Below, one piece after another: positions 1-10,243 of a stretch of DNA of 64,000 nt; the stretch's first letter is position 1; every line of letters begins with the position of its first letter. The notes beneath the pieces were generated by a model. That model saw only the letters and a list, made by a program, of their open reading frames with translations. It searched no databases and was not told where the DNA came from. A program made the position numbers and the translations under genes. Origin of the DNA: Girardinichthys multiradiatus (Eukaryota; Chordata; Actinopteri; Cyprinodontiformes; Goodeidae); assembly GCF_021462225.1 (NCBI RefSeq), contig NC_061812.1, positions 47,597,363-47,661,362 of the forward strand, given 5' to 3'.

Positions 1-637
1 TTCAAATGCTTTATTATTGTCAACAATGATAAAGAACATCAGAATCAGCTTTATTGCCAGGTTCTCACACACAAACAAGGCATTTACTCCAGTACACTAT
101 GCTCTCAGGATTTTTTTAAATGGACTTTTAAGATATATCTATATCTTTTAAATGTACATATATAAAATGTGCATTCGCAGAAGAAGATAGTGTTAGATCA
201 GATTTAAATTAGTTCAAGTATGCATGGTACTGCATTGTTCTGCCACTCTGACTGTCAAGTGTTCATCAGAGAAACAGCCTGGGGGAAGAAACTGTTTATG
301 TGGCGTCTGGTTTTAACAAACAGTGCTCTGTAGCGGAGGCCTGAAGGTAAGGCTCTAAACATTTTATGTGCAGGGTGTGTGGGGTCTGCAGAGATTTAGC
401 AGCTCTTTTCTGACCCTGAACCTGTATAAGTAAATACTGGATGGAAGAAAGTCAGACCTGATTATTCGTTGCAGTCCGGACCTGTCCTGTTTTGTGGATG
501 AGCCAAACCACACTGAGATGGATGAAGACAGGACAGACTGAATTATGGCAGTGTAGAAGATGACCGGCAGCTCCTGTGGAAGGTTGGACTTCTTGAGTTG
601 CCTCAGGAAGTACAGTCTCTGTTGGGCCTTCTTCCGA
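1..637 (-). mobile_element. LINE 3' end (L2/CR1-like), C-terminal RT frame plus 3' UTR
   Basis: On the minus strand, 637 down to 364 reads without interruption as the last part of a non-LTR retrotransposon reverse transcriptase. It starts KAQQRLYFLRQLKKSNLPQ, continues through a stretch ending SVWFGSSTKQD, and stops at 364-366. This C-terminal RT block is common in fish L2/CR1-group LINEs; the exact clade is a guess. The 3' UTR runs to position 1 and contains the AATAAAGCTGATTCTGAT tail seen at the end of many fish LINE copies. The 5' side is cut at about 638 by the neighbouring Tc1-like element, so only the end of the LINE remains. Confidence 0.7.
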
Positions 638-2101
638 ACAGCTCATGAAAACCCAAAATTCCTATCTCACAAAATTAGCATATTTCATTCGACCAATAAA
701 AGAAAAGTGTTTTTAATACAAAAAACGTCAACCTTCAAATAATCATGTACAGTTATGCACTCAATACTTGGTCGGGAATCCTTTGGCAGAAATGACTGCT
801 TCAATGCGGCGTGGCATGGAGGCAATCAGCCTGTGGCACTGCTGAGGTCTTATGGAGGCCCAGGATGCTTCGATAGCGGCCTTTAGCTCATCCAGAGTGT
901 TGGGTCTTGAGTCTCTCAACGTTCTCTTCACAATATCCCACAGATTCTCTATGGGGTTCAGGTCAGGAGAGTTGGCAGGCCAATTAAGCACAGTGATACC
1001 ATGGTCAGTAAACCATTTACCAGTGGTTTTGGCACTGTGAGCAGGTGCCAGGTCGTGCTGAAAAATGAAATCTTCATCAACATAAAGCTTTTCAGCAGAT
1101 GGAAGCATGAAGTGCTCCAAAATCTCCTGATAGCTAGCTGCATTGTCCCTGCCCTTGATAAAACACAGTGGACCAACACCAGCAGCTGACACGGCACCCC
1201 AGACCATCACTGACTGTGGGTACTTGACACTGGACTTCTGGCATTTTGGCATTTCCTTCTCCCCAGTCTTCCTCCAGACTGTGGCACCTTGATTTCCGAA
1301 TGACATGCAGAATTTGCTTTCATCCGAAAAAAGTACTTTGGACCACTGAGCAACAGTCCAGTGCTGCTTCTCTGTAGCCCAGGTCAGGCGCTTCTGCCGC
1401 TGTTTCTGGTTCAAAAGTGGCTTGACCTGGGGAATGCGGCACCTGTAGCCCATTTCCTGCACACGCCTGTGCACGGTGGCTCTGAATGTTTCTACTCCAG
1501 ACTCAGTCCACTGCTTCCGCAGGTCCCCCAAGGTCTGGAATCGGCCCTTCTCCACAATCTTCCTCAGGGTCCGGTCACATTTTCTCGTTGTGCAGTGTTT
1601 TCTGCCACACGTTTTCCTTCCCACAGACTTCCCACTGAGGTGCCTTGATACACTTGATACACTCTGGGAACAGCCTATTCGTTCAGAAATTTCTTTCTGT
1701 GTCTTACCCTCTTGCTTGAGGGTGTCATTAGTGGCCTTCTGGACAGCAGTCAGGTCGGTAGTCTTACCCATGATTGGGGTTTTGAGTGATGAACCAGGAT
1801 GGGAGTTTTAAAGGCCTCAGGAATCTTTTGCAGGTGTTTAGAGTTAACTCGTTGATTCAGATGATTAGGTTCATAGCTCGTTTAGAGACCCTTTTAATGA
1901 TATGCTAATTTTGTGAGATAGGAATTTTGAGTTTTCATGAGCTGTATGCCAAAATCATCCGTATTAAGACAATAAAAAACCTGAAATATTTCAGTTAGTG
2001 TGCAATGAATCTAAAATATATGAGTGTTAAATTTTCATCATGACATTATGGAAAATAATTAACTTTATCACAATATGCTAATATTTTGAGAAGGACCTGT
2101 A
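638..2101 (-). mobile_element. Tc1/mariner-like DNA transposon, one terminus truncated
   Basis: The element carries a full-length transposase on the minus strand (761-1771). The high-coordinate end is complete: it ends CAGGTCCTTCTC when read inward on the minus strand and is followed by TA at 2100-2101, the usual Tc1 target dinucleotide. Its long terminal inverted repeat pairs with 638-700 (both contain the CTCATGAAAA and CAAAATTCCTATCTCAC blocks), but at the low-coordinate end about 150 bp of the outer repeat is missing. The LINE sequence abuts directly at about 638-641, with a few shared bases at the join. With one outer terminus gone, this copy is unlikely to move by itself even though its transposase frame is open. 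Confidence 0.85.
761..1771 (-). CDS. Tc1-like transposase, 336 aa, uninterrupted
   Basis: A complete frame of 336 residues, close to the usual length of Tc1-family transposases (about 340). Residues 1-115 hold the bipartite helix-turn-helix DNA-binding region (QKEISERIGCSQSVSSVSRH at about 25-44), followed by a basic segment. The catalytic DDE domain follows: D150 in VLFSDES, D240 in FQHDLAPAH, E275 in NPIENLW. There are 34 residues between the second Asp and the Glu, the DD34E spacing diagnostic of Tc1. Known role of the family: it binds the terminal inverted repeats and cuts and pastes the element at TA sites. I see no frameshift or lost catalytic residue, so this is one of the best-preserved transposon genes in the window. 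Whether it is expressed or active cannot be told from sequence. Confidence 0.9.
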   Translation of the reverse strand: MGKTTDLTAVQKATNDTLKQEGKTQKEISERIGCSQSVSSVSRHLSGKSVGRKTCGRKHCTTRKCDRTLRKIVEKGRFQTLGDLRKQWTESGVETFRATVHRRVQEMGYRCRIPQVKPLLNQKQRQKRLTWATEKQHWTVAQWSKVLFSDESKFCMSFGNQGATVWRKTGEKEMPKCQKSSVKYPQSVMVWGAVSAAGVGPLCFIKGRDNAASYQEILEHFMLPSAEKLYVDEDFIFQHDLAPAHSAKTTGKWFTDHGITVLNWPANSPDLNPIENLWDIVKRTLRDSRPNTLDELKAAIEASWASIRPQQCHRLIASMPRRIEAVISAKGFPTKY

Positions 2102-2189
2102 CACATTCTAAGAACTAAGAAAATATACAGAATGTAAATACCTTTAATAACTCAATCAACATGCTGCTTTTAAGCTTTTAAGCTTCATC

Positions 2190-3990
2190 CTCAGCAAGTG
2201 GGACAACATTGGAAGTAACTGTAGAACCTGATCTATGTTTGGACTGTTTGATCCTGTGGAGCTTCCTGAGTTATCAAAAATATTAGCTTCATCCAAACCT
2301 TCAACTTGTATCTTAGACCCAATCCCAACCAAATTATTTAAGGAAGTATTCCCTCTGATTTCAGCCCCATTTTAGATATAATTAATCTATCCTTAGTAAA
2401 TGGATATGTACCACAGGCTTTTAAGGTAGCTGTAATTAAACCTTCGCTTCATCGAGATGACTTGAAAAATTACAGACCTGTATCCAATCATCCGTTCTTA
2501 TCTAAAATGCTTGAGAAAATAGTTGCTAATCAAGTGTGTGAGCATTTACACAGCAATGATCTGTTTGAAGAGTTTCAGTCAGGCTTCAGTGCTCATCATA
2601 GCACTGAAACAGCTCTACTGAAAGTCACTAATGATATTCTTATGGCCTCAGATATTGTACTTGTGTCTGTACTTAGATCTCAGTGCTGCATGTGATACAG
2701 CCGATCACAATATTCTCTTAGAAAGGCTGGAATATGCTGTAGGGATCAGGGGAAGAGCACTAGGCTGGTTTAAATCTTATTTGTCTGACAGATTCCAGTT
2801 TGTTCATGAAAATGATAAATCATCCTTAAACCCCAGGGGTGTACCACAGGGTTCAGTACTTGGGCCAATTCTCAAAATTATAAATATCCTATCCAGGAGT
2901 GACACTGAAAAACCAGTCCATGCATTTGTTACTTCAAGGCTGGGCTATTGTAATTCTTCACTATTAGGATGTCCACAAAATGCAGTTAAAAGCCATCAGC
3001 TGATTCAAAATACTGCCGCAAGAGTTCTGATGAAAATTAGAAAGAGAGATCATATTTCTCCAATTTTAGCTTCCCTTCATTGACTCCCTGTTAAATCCAG
3101 AATAGAATTTAAAATTCTCCTCCTCACATATAAAGCCTTAGGCTTAGGCTGCTGGAGGACATAATGACCACTTTCACCCTCTTCGCTACCTTCTCATATT
3201 ACTTTCCATTTTTGCATTATTTGCTGTTATTTCAGCTTTTAACTTTCTCTCTTTTCTCTTCCTAGAAGCTACACCTGGCCTGACTGTGTGTCTACCTGTG
3301 ACACCTTTCTGGAGAGGGGCATGATCCAAGCTTCTGCTGGCAACTTAATGCTTACCCTCTACCAATGATCCACATAGCCCTGTCTTTCAGTGTTTAACCC
3401 TTTCTCTCTCCTAGACATAGAAATTGACTGAGCTTTTACTGTAACTAATTATATGTGCTCTCTTTCAGACTCTCACCTTGAAAACTGGCTCAGAGTTTAT
3501 CTGTTCTTTCTTTTTAGATGAAACGACTAAAGAAACTGCATCCATTAACATTTACGTTTCCTTCCCATAGAAAATACTCCTGGATCAGTGCTTCTGTGTT
3601 CTTTTTGTGTCTCTGCTCTGTTCTCTCAAACCCCAGTCGGTCATGGCAGATGGCCGCTTATACTGAGCCTGGTTCTGCTGGAGGTTTTCTTCCTGTTAAA
3701 AGGGAGTTTTTCCTCTCCACTGTCACTACATGCATGCTCAGTATGAGGGATTGCTGCAAAGTGCCAGTGACTGTCCACTACATGCTCATCCAGGCGGAGT
3801 GAATGCTGCAAGTCATTGACTGGATGCAATGCTGGGATTCCTTTTTTTCCAATTTGAATAAATAACTGAATCTGACTGCACTGTTCAGTGGTTAGGATTA
3901 ATTGGAATGTATGTACTTGACTTTTGTGAAGTGCCTTGAGACAACATGTGTTGTGAATTGGCGCCATATAAATAAACTGAATTAAATAGA
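2190..3990 (+). mobile_element. L2-type LINE copy, 5'-truncated and internally deleted
   Basis: Plus-strand non-LTR retrotransposon. RT motifs run in order from about 2245 to 3165. The 3' UTR (about 3170-3990) ends in the block GAAGTGCCTTGAGACAACAT...GGCGCCATATAAATAAA, a very common 3' tail of fish L2-type LINEs. A second copy of the last 350 bp of this 3' UTR lies at 16377-16735 in the same orientation, which confirms that it is a dispersed repeat. Nothing upstream of the RT palm (endonuclease, ORF1) is present, as expected for a 5'-truncated LINE insertion. Confidence 0.8.
2245..3165 (+). pseudogene. L2-type reverse transcriptase, broken
   Basis: Recognisable RT segments in order: a region ending at a premature stop (about 2370), then NYRPVSNHPFLSKMLEKIV and the [15 protein letters not shown] block (2466-2640), then after a frameshift near 2690 the [12 protein letters not shown] motif (about 2840-2870). 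After this the frame jumps directly to [20 protein letters not shown], which normally lies about 100 residues downstream. The FADD-type catalytic core segment between them is therefore deleted. It continues through [11 protein letters not shown] to about 3165. Stops, frameshifts and the missing core show a dead copy. Confidence 0.75.
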
Positions 3991-4239
3991 TTGCTATTAT
4001 AGGACTCCTATTGAATACAAAAACGCCCTTGGTCATTACATTTACCGTGTATATCATTACAATAAGCCATTGTGCACAGGATAAAATTAATATAATGAAA
4101 AGAAATTTAACTATATTGTGTCCTTTTTTAATGCAACTGGAGGAATTTTATTAAAAAAAGAATAATCACAAATAATAAAAATAACAAACCAATGTAAACC
4201 AATGTGCAAAAATTATATTCTATGAAAGGCTATGTATAC
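3991..4239. other. No gene recognised
   Basis: AT-rich sequence between the LINE 3' end and the gypsy element. I see no coding potential, inverted repeat or LTR end here. Confidence 0.5.
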
Positions 4240-4245
4240 AAATTG

Positions 4246-5440
4246 TCATATTGCTTTAACAGATTTGACCCACATGCAGAAAGCAAGAAGTGCTGGAAAC
4301 GAAAGGTTTGACTTGTGCGACACGAAACACAGGATGAATACGTAAGCTGGAAGGCAGACGTAGACGAAGAGCAGAGGGGCTGATAACTGAGTCAATAGTG
4401 TAGGGGCCAATGAAACGAGGAGACAGTTTTTTTTTGACATAGCCTTCAAAGGAATGTCTCGGGAGGACAGCCAAACCTTTTGACCGGGATGGTACGTCGG
4501 AGCAGGCCGCCGTCTGCGGTCAGCGTACTTCTTGTTCTGGTCTGCTGTACGAAGTAGAGCTCTGGTTGCATTTCCCCAGATCCATTTACAACGGCGTATG
4601 TGGTGCCGAACGGATGCTACACCAATGTCATTGTCGTCTGCTGGAAATAAAGGAGGTTGATAACCGAGGGAAATCTCAAAAGGTGGCCAGTTGCAGATGA
4701 GATTTGTGAATTTATTGCATATTCGACCTAGGGGAGAAAAACACACCAGTCCAGTGGTTCGGTTGTGGTCATGCATCTAAGTATGGACTCCATCTGTTGG
4801 TTCATGCGTTCTGTCTGTCCATTAGATTGGGGGTGATAACCAGAAGTCAGGGAGGCCTTGGCTCCAAGAGCAAAACAAAACTGTTTCCAAACACGAGAGA
4901 TAAATTGAGGACCACGGTGTGACAAAATGTCCTAGGGTATGCCATGAAGGCAAAAAACATGCTGAACCAACAGCTGGGCTGTACGAAAAGCAGATGGGAG
5001 TTTATTTAATGGTACAAGATGGCATGACTTAGAAAAACGGTCAACAATGGTGAGAATGACCGTATTCCCTTTTGATAAGGATAAACCTGTAACAAAATCC
5101 AGAGCGATGTGTGACCAAGGGCGTTTGAGTGTATTGAGAGGCTGAAGTAACCCATAGGGGGGCTGGTTGCTCGATTTTTGTCTGGCACATGCTCAGTAAC
5201 ATCCTTATGAAGAGATGGCCACCAGAATCGTCTTGAAATGAGCGATATGGTTCTACTAATCCCTGGGTGACCTGAGAATTTGGATGTATGAAACCAGCGG
5301 ATGAGCCTAAACCTAACAGAGGTAGGTACATACTTTCTGTTGGGAGGACCAGTACTTTGGTCCGGTTCGTTTCGTTGGGCATTGTCTATAAGATCCTCTA
5401 CCTCCCAAACTAAAGCTCCAAAGGTCCAATGGGACGGCAC
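4246..5440 (-). pseudogene. Gypsy 1 integrase, degenerate
   Basis: Integrase of the low-coordinate half of gypsy 1, in several frames. The N-terminal zinc-binding part is seen at about 5350-5200 (FHTSKFSGHPGISR, RRFWWPSLHKDV). The catalytic core continues after a frameshift, with [10 protein letters not shown] and [15 protein letters not shown] at about 4925-4790 giving the second Asp and the Glu positions. The second Asp is absent in this copy (SHRG where SDRG is usual). The C-terminal GPY/F-type module is at about 4410-4280 ([11 protein letters not shown], then RVAQVKPF). No chromodomain follows. Frameshifts near 5200, 4930 and 4740 make it non-functional. Confidence 0.75.
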
Positions 5441-6235
5441 ACTGGGTTCGGCATCTTTCTTGGTGGAATCAGGTAAATGAAGCCGGGAAAGAGCATCCGG
5501 CTTGACAATCTTGGCGCCTGGTCTGTAAAAAATGGAGAGATCAAAACGAGAAAACCAACGTGATTGGTCATTGTTGGGTTCAATCTTTTAGCTGTTTGTA
5601 AGTATGCCAGATTTCTGTGATCGGTCCATACTAAAATGGGGTGCTTAGCCCCCTCCAACCAATGTCTCCACTCTTCGAGAGCTAGCTTTATTGCTAGCAG
5701 CTCCCTGTCTCCCACGTCGTAATTCTTTTCAACGCTAGTGAGACGACGAGAAAAGAAAGCACATGGGTGAAGTTTTCCATCTGCGGCTGACTGCTGAGAT
5801 AGTACGGCACCAACACCTGTATCAGAAGCGTCTACCTCCAAAAGAAACTGTCTGGAAGAATCGGGATTAACTAGTATGGGTGTCTGAGAAAACCTCTCTT
5901 TTAATGCCTGAAAGGCCTTGTCTGCTTCAGGTGTACAGGAAAACACAATGTTTGTGGAGGTCAAGGCAGTGAGTGGTGCGGTGATTAAGCTAAGGTTCTT
6001 GATGAATCGTCGATAAAAGTTTGCAAATCCAAGGAACCGTTGTAGCTGCTTCCGGGAGTCTGGAAAAGGCCACTCCAGTACTGCCTTGATCTTCTCTGGG
6101 TCCAAGCGCACCTGTCCACCCTCCAGGATATCACCCAAAAATGTGATTGATGATTTGTGGAATTCACATTTCTCAGCCTTTACAAACAGTCTATTTTCCA
6201 AAAGTCTTTGTGGAACTAAACGGACGTGACGAGTG
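5410..6235 (-). pseudogene. Gypsy 1 second RT thumb/RNase H block
   Basis: An open stretch beginning in the RT just after the YLDD region ([19 protein letters not shown]). It runs through [18 protein letters not shown], the RNase H start [18 protein letters not shown] and the [21 protein letters not shown] block to [19 protein letters not shown], then drops out of frame at about 5580. The upstream neighbour (6216-7150) carries the same domains with roughly similar wording, so this is a duplicate from a related but not identical copy. Together with the integrase at 4246-5440 it forms the 3' half of one element. Confidence 0.8.
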
Positions 6236-7150
6236 TGTTCTTTAACGTGAGGATTATATTTCTTGAGCCAAGGGAAACAATGGGCATAATAGGTTCAGGT
6301 AGCTTCTCAGAGTCATCTGGTGTGAACTGCCGGGAAAGAGCATCAGGCTTGGAGTTCTTTCTCTCAGGTTTGAAAGAGATGGTTAGATTAAACCGAGAAA
6401 AATAAAGAGACCAACGGGCTTGTCTTGGGTTAAGTCTTTTAGCAGTCTGTAAATAAGCCAAGTTCTTGTGGTCGGTCCAGATTAAAATAGGGTGAACGGC
6501 ACCCTCTAACCAGTGTCTCCACTCCTCTAAGGCTAGCTTAATAGCAAGGAGTTCCCTGTCACCCACATCATAATTCCGCTCTGCTTGGCTCAGCCGATGC
6601 AAAAAATACCCACAAGGGTGCAGTTTGTCGTCGTCAGAGGAACGTTGTGAGAGTACTGCTCCACCCCAGTGTCAGAGGCATTGACTTCCAAAATGAACTG
6701 TCTGGAGGGATCTGGATGTTTTAAGATGGGTGCCTGGGCGAACTTCTCCTGAAGAACACGGAAGGCTTGATCCGCAGCGGAGTTCCAAAGGAAGTGCACT
6801 TTAGTGGAAGTTAGTGCAGTTAAAGGTGCTGCCGTCTGGCTCTAGTTCCGGATGAAGCTGGGGTAGAAATTGGCGAAGCCGAGAAACCTCTGCAATTGTT
6901 TCCGTGAGTCCGGAACAGGCCACTCCAGCACAGCCTTAACCTTCTCTGGGTCTGCACGGAGCTGTCCACCCTCTTGAATAAAACCTAAGAAGGTCACAGA
7001 GGCCTGGTGAAATTCACATTTCTCCGCTTTCACGTACAGTTTGTTCTCTAAAAGTCTTTGTAACACCAGATGAACGTGATGGTGGTGAGTCTTCAGGTCC
7101 TTAGAATAAATCAAAATATCGTCTAGGTAGACAAACACAAAAATGTTCAA
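6216..7150 (-). pseudogene. Gypsy 1 first RT (YLDD)/RNase H block
   Basis: Follows the protease/RT frame of 7147-8271. The catalytic [14 protein letters not shown] motif is at about 7140-7095, then the thumb ([20 protein letters not shown]), RNase H ([10 protein letters not shown], with one frameshift near 6655), [19 protein letters not shown], and the tether ending [16 protein letters not shown]. It ends abruptly at about 6216-6240, where sequence of the second element (corresponding to the RT region just after YLDD) takes over. A stop at about 6840 and the frameshifts inactivate it. Confidence 0.8.
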
Positions 7151-8271
7151 AAAATCCCTGAGGACGTCATTAACAAGTGCTTGGAGACAGCAGGGGCATT
7201 GCAGAGGCTGAAGGGCATGACTAAGTATTCAAAATGTCCGAGTGGGGTCTTAAAAGCTGTCTTCCACTCATCCCCCTGGTGAATCCTAACTAGGTGGTAG
7301 GCATTCCTAAGGTCAAGTTTAGTGAAAACTGTGGCCTTGCGGACAGGTTCAAAAGCTGAAGAAAGTAAAAGAAGGGGATACTTGTTCTTAACCATAATGT
7401 TATTAAGCCCCTTATAATCAATACAGGGCCTTAATGAACCATCCTTCTTGTTGACGAAAATGAAACCTGCGCCTAGGAGTGATGAAGAAGGGCGGAAAAC
7501 GCCGGTAGCCAGGGACTCATTAATATATTTCTCCATAGTCTGCTGCTCGTGTGTAGAAATGGGATACAACCTGCTGGTGAGCAGGGAAACTCCTGGAAGT
7601 AAGTCAATGGCGCAATCATAGGGTCGGTGTGGAGGTAACAAAAGTGCCTTAGCTTTGTTGAACACTTGTTTAAGATCATGGTATATCAAAGGTACCCGGG
7701 TAAAATCCGGAAAATCACTCTCCTCAACAACTGAATCAGGGGGAACGGGAGCGACTGCAGACTGAAGGCAGGTAATGTGGCAACTGGTGGACCAGGACTC
7801 AACTCTGCCCTTAACCCAATCAAGGTGAGGATTGTGTTTACTAAGCCAAGGGAAACCCAGCAGCATAGCGTGCGTAGCTACAGGAAAAACGTAGAAGGAA
7901 ATTAATTCTCGATGATTGCCAGACAACAAGAGGGCTATAGGTTTAGTTTGGTGTGTAATACGAGACAATTCCTGACTGTTGAGGGCTGTCACAAGAAGTG
8001 GTGCTGTTAAAGCCACATTCTCGATCCCAGCTGCTTTAACTAGATCCAAGTCTATATGATTCGGTTCACTTCCTGAATCAACCAGTGCAGAGAGATTGTG
8101 GACCTGTTGGTTAAGTAGTAGTGTGAATGGCATACAAAATCTGAGGGATTCAGATGAAACAGTCTGGTCCACCGGTATGTCCCTATCTACCAACGCACCT
8201 GATCTTTTGGCTGAGGAGGACAAGTAGGACAGTCGGTTGCAAAATGCTCTATGGAGCCACAATAAAAACAT
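7147..8271 (-). pseudogene. Gypsy 1 protease and N-terminal reverse transcriptase
   Basis: A 374-residue open stretch. An aspartic-protease-like segment with LSALVDSGSEPNHID (DSG motif) lies at about residues 58-72. The RT fingers/palm follow: [63 protein letters not shown] (first catalytic Asp) and [21 protein letters not shown]. The YLDD motif is on the next fragment (6842-7150). The presence of DSG protease directly before RT, without an intervening stop, matches the single-pol organisation of vertebrate Ty3/gypsy elements. Confidence 0.8.
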
Positions 8272-9186
8272 TGCCTAGCCTGCCAGCGCCTCTGCCTTTC
8301 CTCGCTAGTGAGGCGCGCCCTACCCACCTCCATGGGTTCAGTTTCTCCTGCCAGTTCTTGGGAAGGGGGCTTGGGGTTAACAGTAGGCAAAAACGTTGGC
8401 TGGGTCCTAACATAACTGCATTAATTTGGGGGCTTCCTCCTCTCCCTTAAACGGCTATCTATTCTAATGGCTTTAGCAATGAATTCCTCAAATAACTCTT
8501 GCTCATCCACTAAAAAAAGCTCATCCTTTAAAGTCTCATCTAGGGCATGAAAAAATACAGATTTAAGGGCCCGGCTGTCCCAGCCAGATTCTGCTGCAAG
8601 GATACGCAAAATCTATAGCAAATTCTGTTAGCGGTCTACCCCGCCTCTTAATAGTCCATAACTTTCGACCTGAAGCCACATAATTAATACAGAAAGAAAA
8701 ATTTCTCCTAAACTCCTTCTCAAAATCAGAAAATGTGCAACCAAACTGGACACAACTAGGAAAACGGGACTCAGCTCATCTTAGTGCTTTTCCTGACAAA
8801 AGGCCAATAATATAAGAAATCTTAGAGTCATCATGGGGGAAAGAGTGGGGGGAACGATTGAGCACTAAAGAACATTGTAACAAGAAACCCTTACAGTCAC
8901 TGGTCTCACTTGAATATTTCTCAGGACTGGGGGAAATGACATCATGAACGAAAGGAAGACGCTGGGTCTCTGAACTGGCTGCAGTGGCCTTTAACGGCTG
9001 AGTGGGGGTCTTGTTCAAGAATAGCTGTAACATGGCACTTACCTGTTTGAGCTGTTGATTCGTCTGACGTTGCTGTTCGGCTAGAGAGCATAAGGTGGAA
9101 TCGTGAGACTGAATATGGTGAGTATGATCGGAAAGAATTCCCTTGAGCACCTCTGCTGGGTCGGGTTGGCTCGAGTATTCCGTCAT
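8187..9186 (-). pseudogene. Gypsy 1 gag, broken, with CCHC zinc knuckle
   Basis: The likely start is the ATG at 9184-9186 (MTEYSSQPDPAEVLKGI), chosen because gypsy 3 (54349) begins with nearly the same residues, MTEHSGQPDPADALQ. The frame then passes a coiled-coil-like segment (EQQRQTNQQLKQ) and breaks near 8776, continuing in other frames at 8421-8609 and 8187-8390. The last piece holds the nucleic-acid-binding zinc knuckle CFYCGSIEHFATDC (CX2CX4HX4C). Several frameshifts and stops separate the parts, so no complete Gag can be made. Confidence 0.75.
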
Positions 9187-9188
9187 AG

Positions 9189-9955
9189 TGTTACGTATAG
9201 CTCTGATCCACATGCAGAATCACGCACAAAGGAAACGGGTACAAGTTTGAAAAAAGTTCATTTAAGGAGAATGGATTGGTATGGTGTGCAAGAACAACTG
9301 TAAGGCAAAACAACAGGTAAGTGACACAGTAAGCGAAACCGGAACTTAAATGTGAAATGTCTCTTACTAGGAGGGAGTAGGGAATCCGCCAGGAGGAGAG
9401 GGACTCGGACTGGAGAAGAAGTGAATATGGAGACAATGGTAAGTCCGATGATTTCTTACATACTTGGGTTAGAGCTTGGAGTGCAGGCGAAGAGTCAGCG
9501 GAGAGGTGGAGTGTGGACAGGTTAGGTTGAATGGTCTCTGGAGAATCCTGGTCCGGAAGCAGCCAGCCGGGGAAGTTCCAGAGTTCGGCGTCGGGTAGGT
9601 GTGTGTGGAAGATCCTTCCTGGGTAGATCCTAGGAGCGAGGCTAGTGCGAAACGAAGCCACCGGGGCCAGCCTGGGTAACCTCCAGGTAGTCGCCGGTTC
9701 AGTTCACTAATAAGAACAAAGAACAAGTTAAACGTTGTCGAAGGCAAAGTACACATAAACGTAATTAATATGAGGCCGGCTGAATAGCTACCACAAAGAC
9801 TTGAGCGACGAGATGCTGGCTGCTTCCTGCTTAAGTACTGCAGGACTCAATCACCAAGACGGAAAACACCTCTCTCAACCACTGCTGAGTACTAGCGCCT
9901 ACTAGGAGTCAAAAAACACAGACAAAAACATACAACAGAAACTCCAGCCCCAACA
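9189..9955 (-). repeat. Gypsy 1 5' LTR (probable)
   Basis: Read on the minus strand it begins TGTTGGGGCTGGAG at 9955 and ends TATACGTAACA at 9189, the TG...CA form of an LTR, immediately before the gag start. Length is about 767 bp. The boundary is inferred from TG/CA ends and position; no matching full 3' LTR is present in the window to prove it. The gap between LTR end and gag ATG is only 2 bases, which leaves no room for a conventional primer-binding site between them. Confidence 0.6.
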
Positions 9956-9956
9956 C

Positions 9957-10243
9957 ATGCAAATTTACATTTGCCAAATGACATAAGTAATCCTTATCTG
10001 ATATTGGTCTGTAATCACTCATTTTGATGCATCTAGATTTAATTTCTTTAAAAGAGATTTGATCACTGCAATTTTCAGGTCCTTTGGAAAGTGACCTAAA
10101 TGAAGGAAAGAAATATCTGCAATATTTCTGGGGTAAAAGAGTTTAATGGAGTTTAGATTATGAAGTACATCTGTCAAAGATCCATAATTCAGTTTGTTAA
10201 ACTCATTTAGATACTGTCTACATTCTGGAGGCGCACGAGACAT
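9957..10243 (-). mobile_element. Short LINE fragment (L2-like)
   Basis: The minus-strand frame reads FPKDLKIAVIKSLLKKLNLD and, after a one-base shift at about 10020, DYRPIS. This is the RT start region of L2-like LINEs (the same VIKP...NYRPVS block occurs at 2430-2480). Only about 280 bp are recognisable. It touches the gypsy 1 LTR, suggesting that the gypsy element landed next to or in it. Confidence 0.45.

Larger units (their letters stand above)
4240..9955 (-). mobile_element. Ty3/gypsy retrotransposon (gypsy 1), minus strand, rearranged
   Basis: A minus-strand LTR retrotransposon with 5' LTR (9189-9955), gag with a zinc knuckle, protease, reverse transcriptase, RNase H and integrase in Ty3/gypsy order. 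The RT-RNase H block occurs twice (6216-7150 and 5410-6235), so the element is a hybrid or duplication rather than a simple copy. No full 3' LTR follows the integrase. Only about 30 bp near 4255-4285 resemble the inner end of the 5' LTR (shared CTGCATGTGG and TCA on the minus strand). The RNase H and integrase wording matches chromovirus-type (sushi-like) elements of fish; that placement is from memory of family motifs. All frames are broken. Confidence 0.85.

Noticed and set aside
1361..1811. Plus-strand open frames at 1361-1648 and 1476-1811
   Set aside because: Antisense shadows of the Tc1 transposase.
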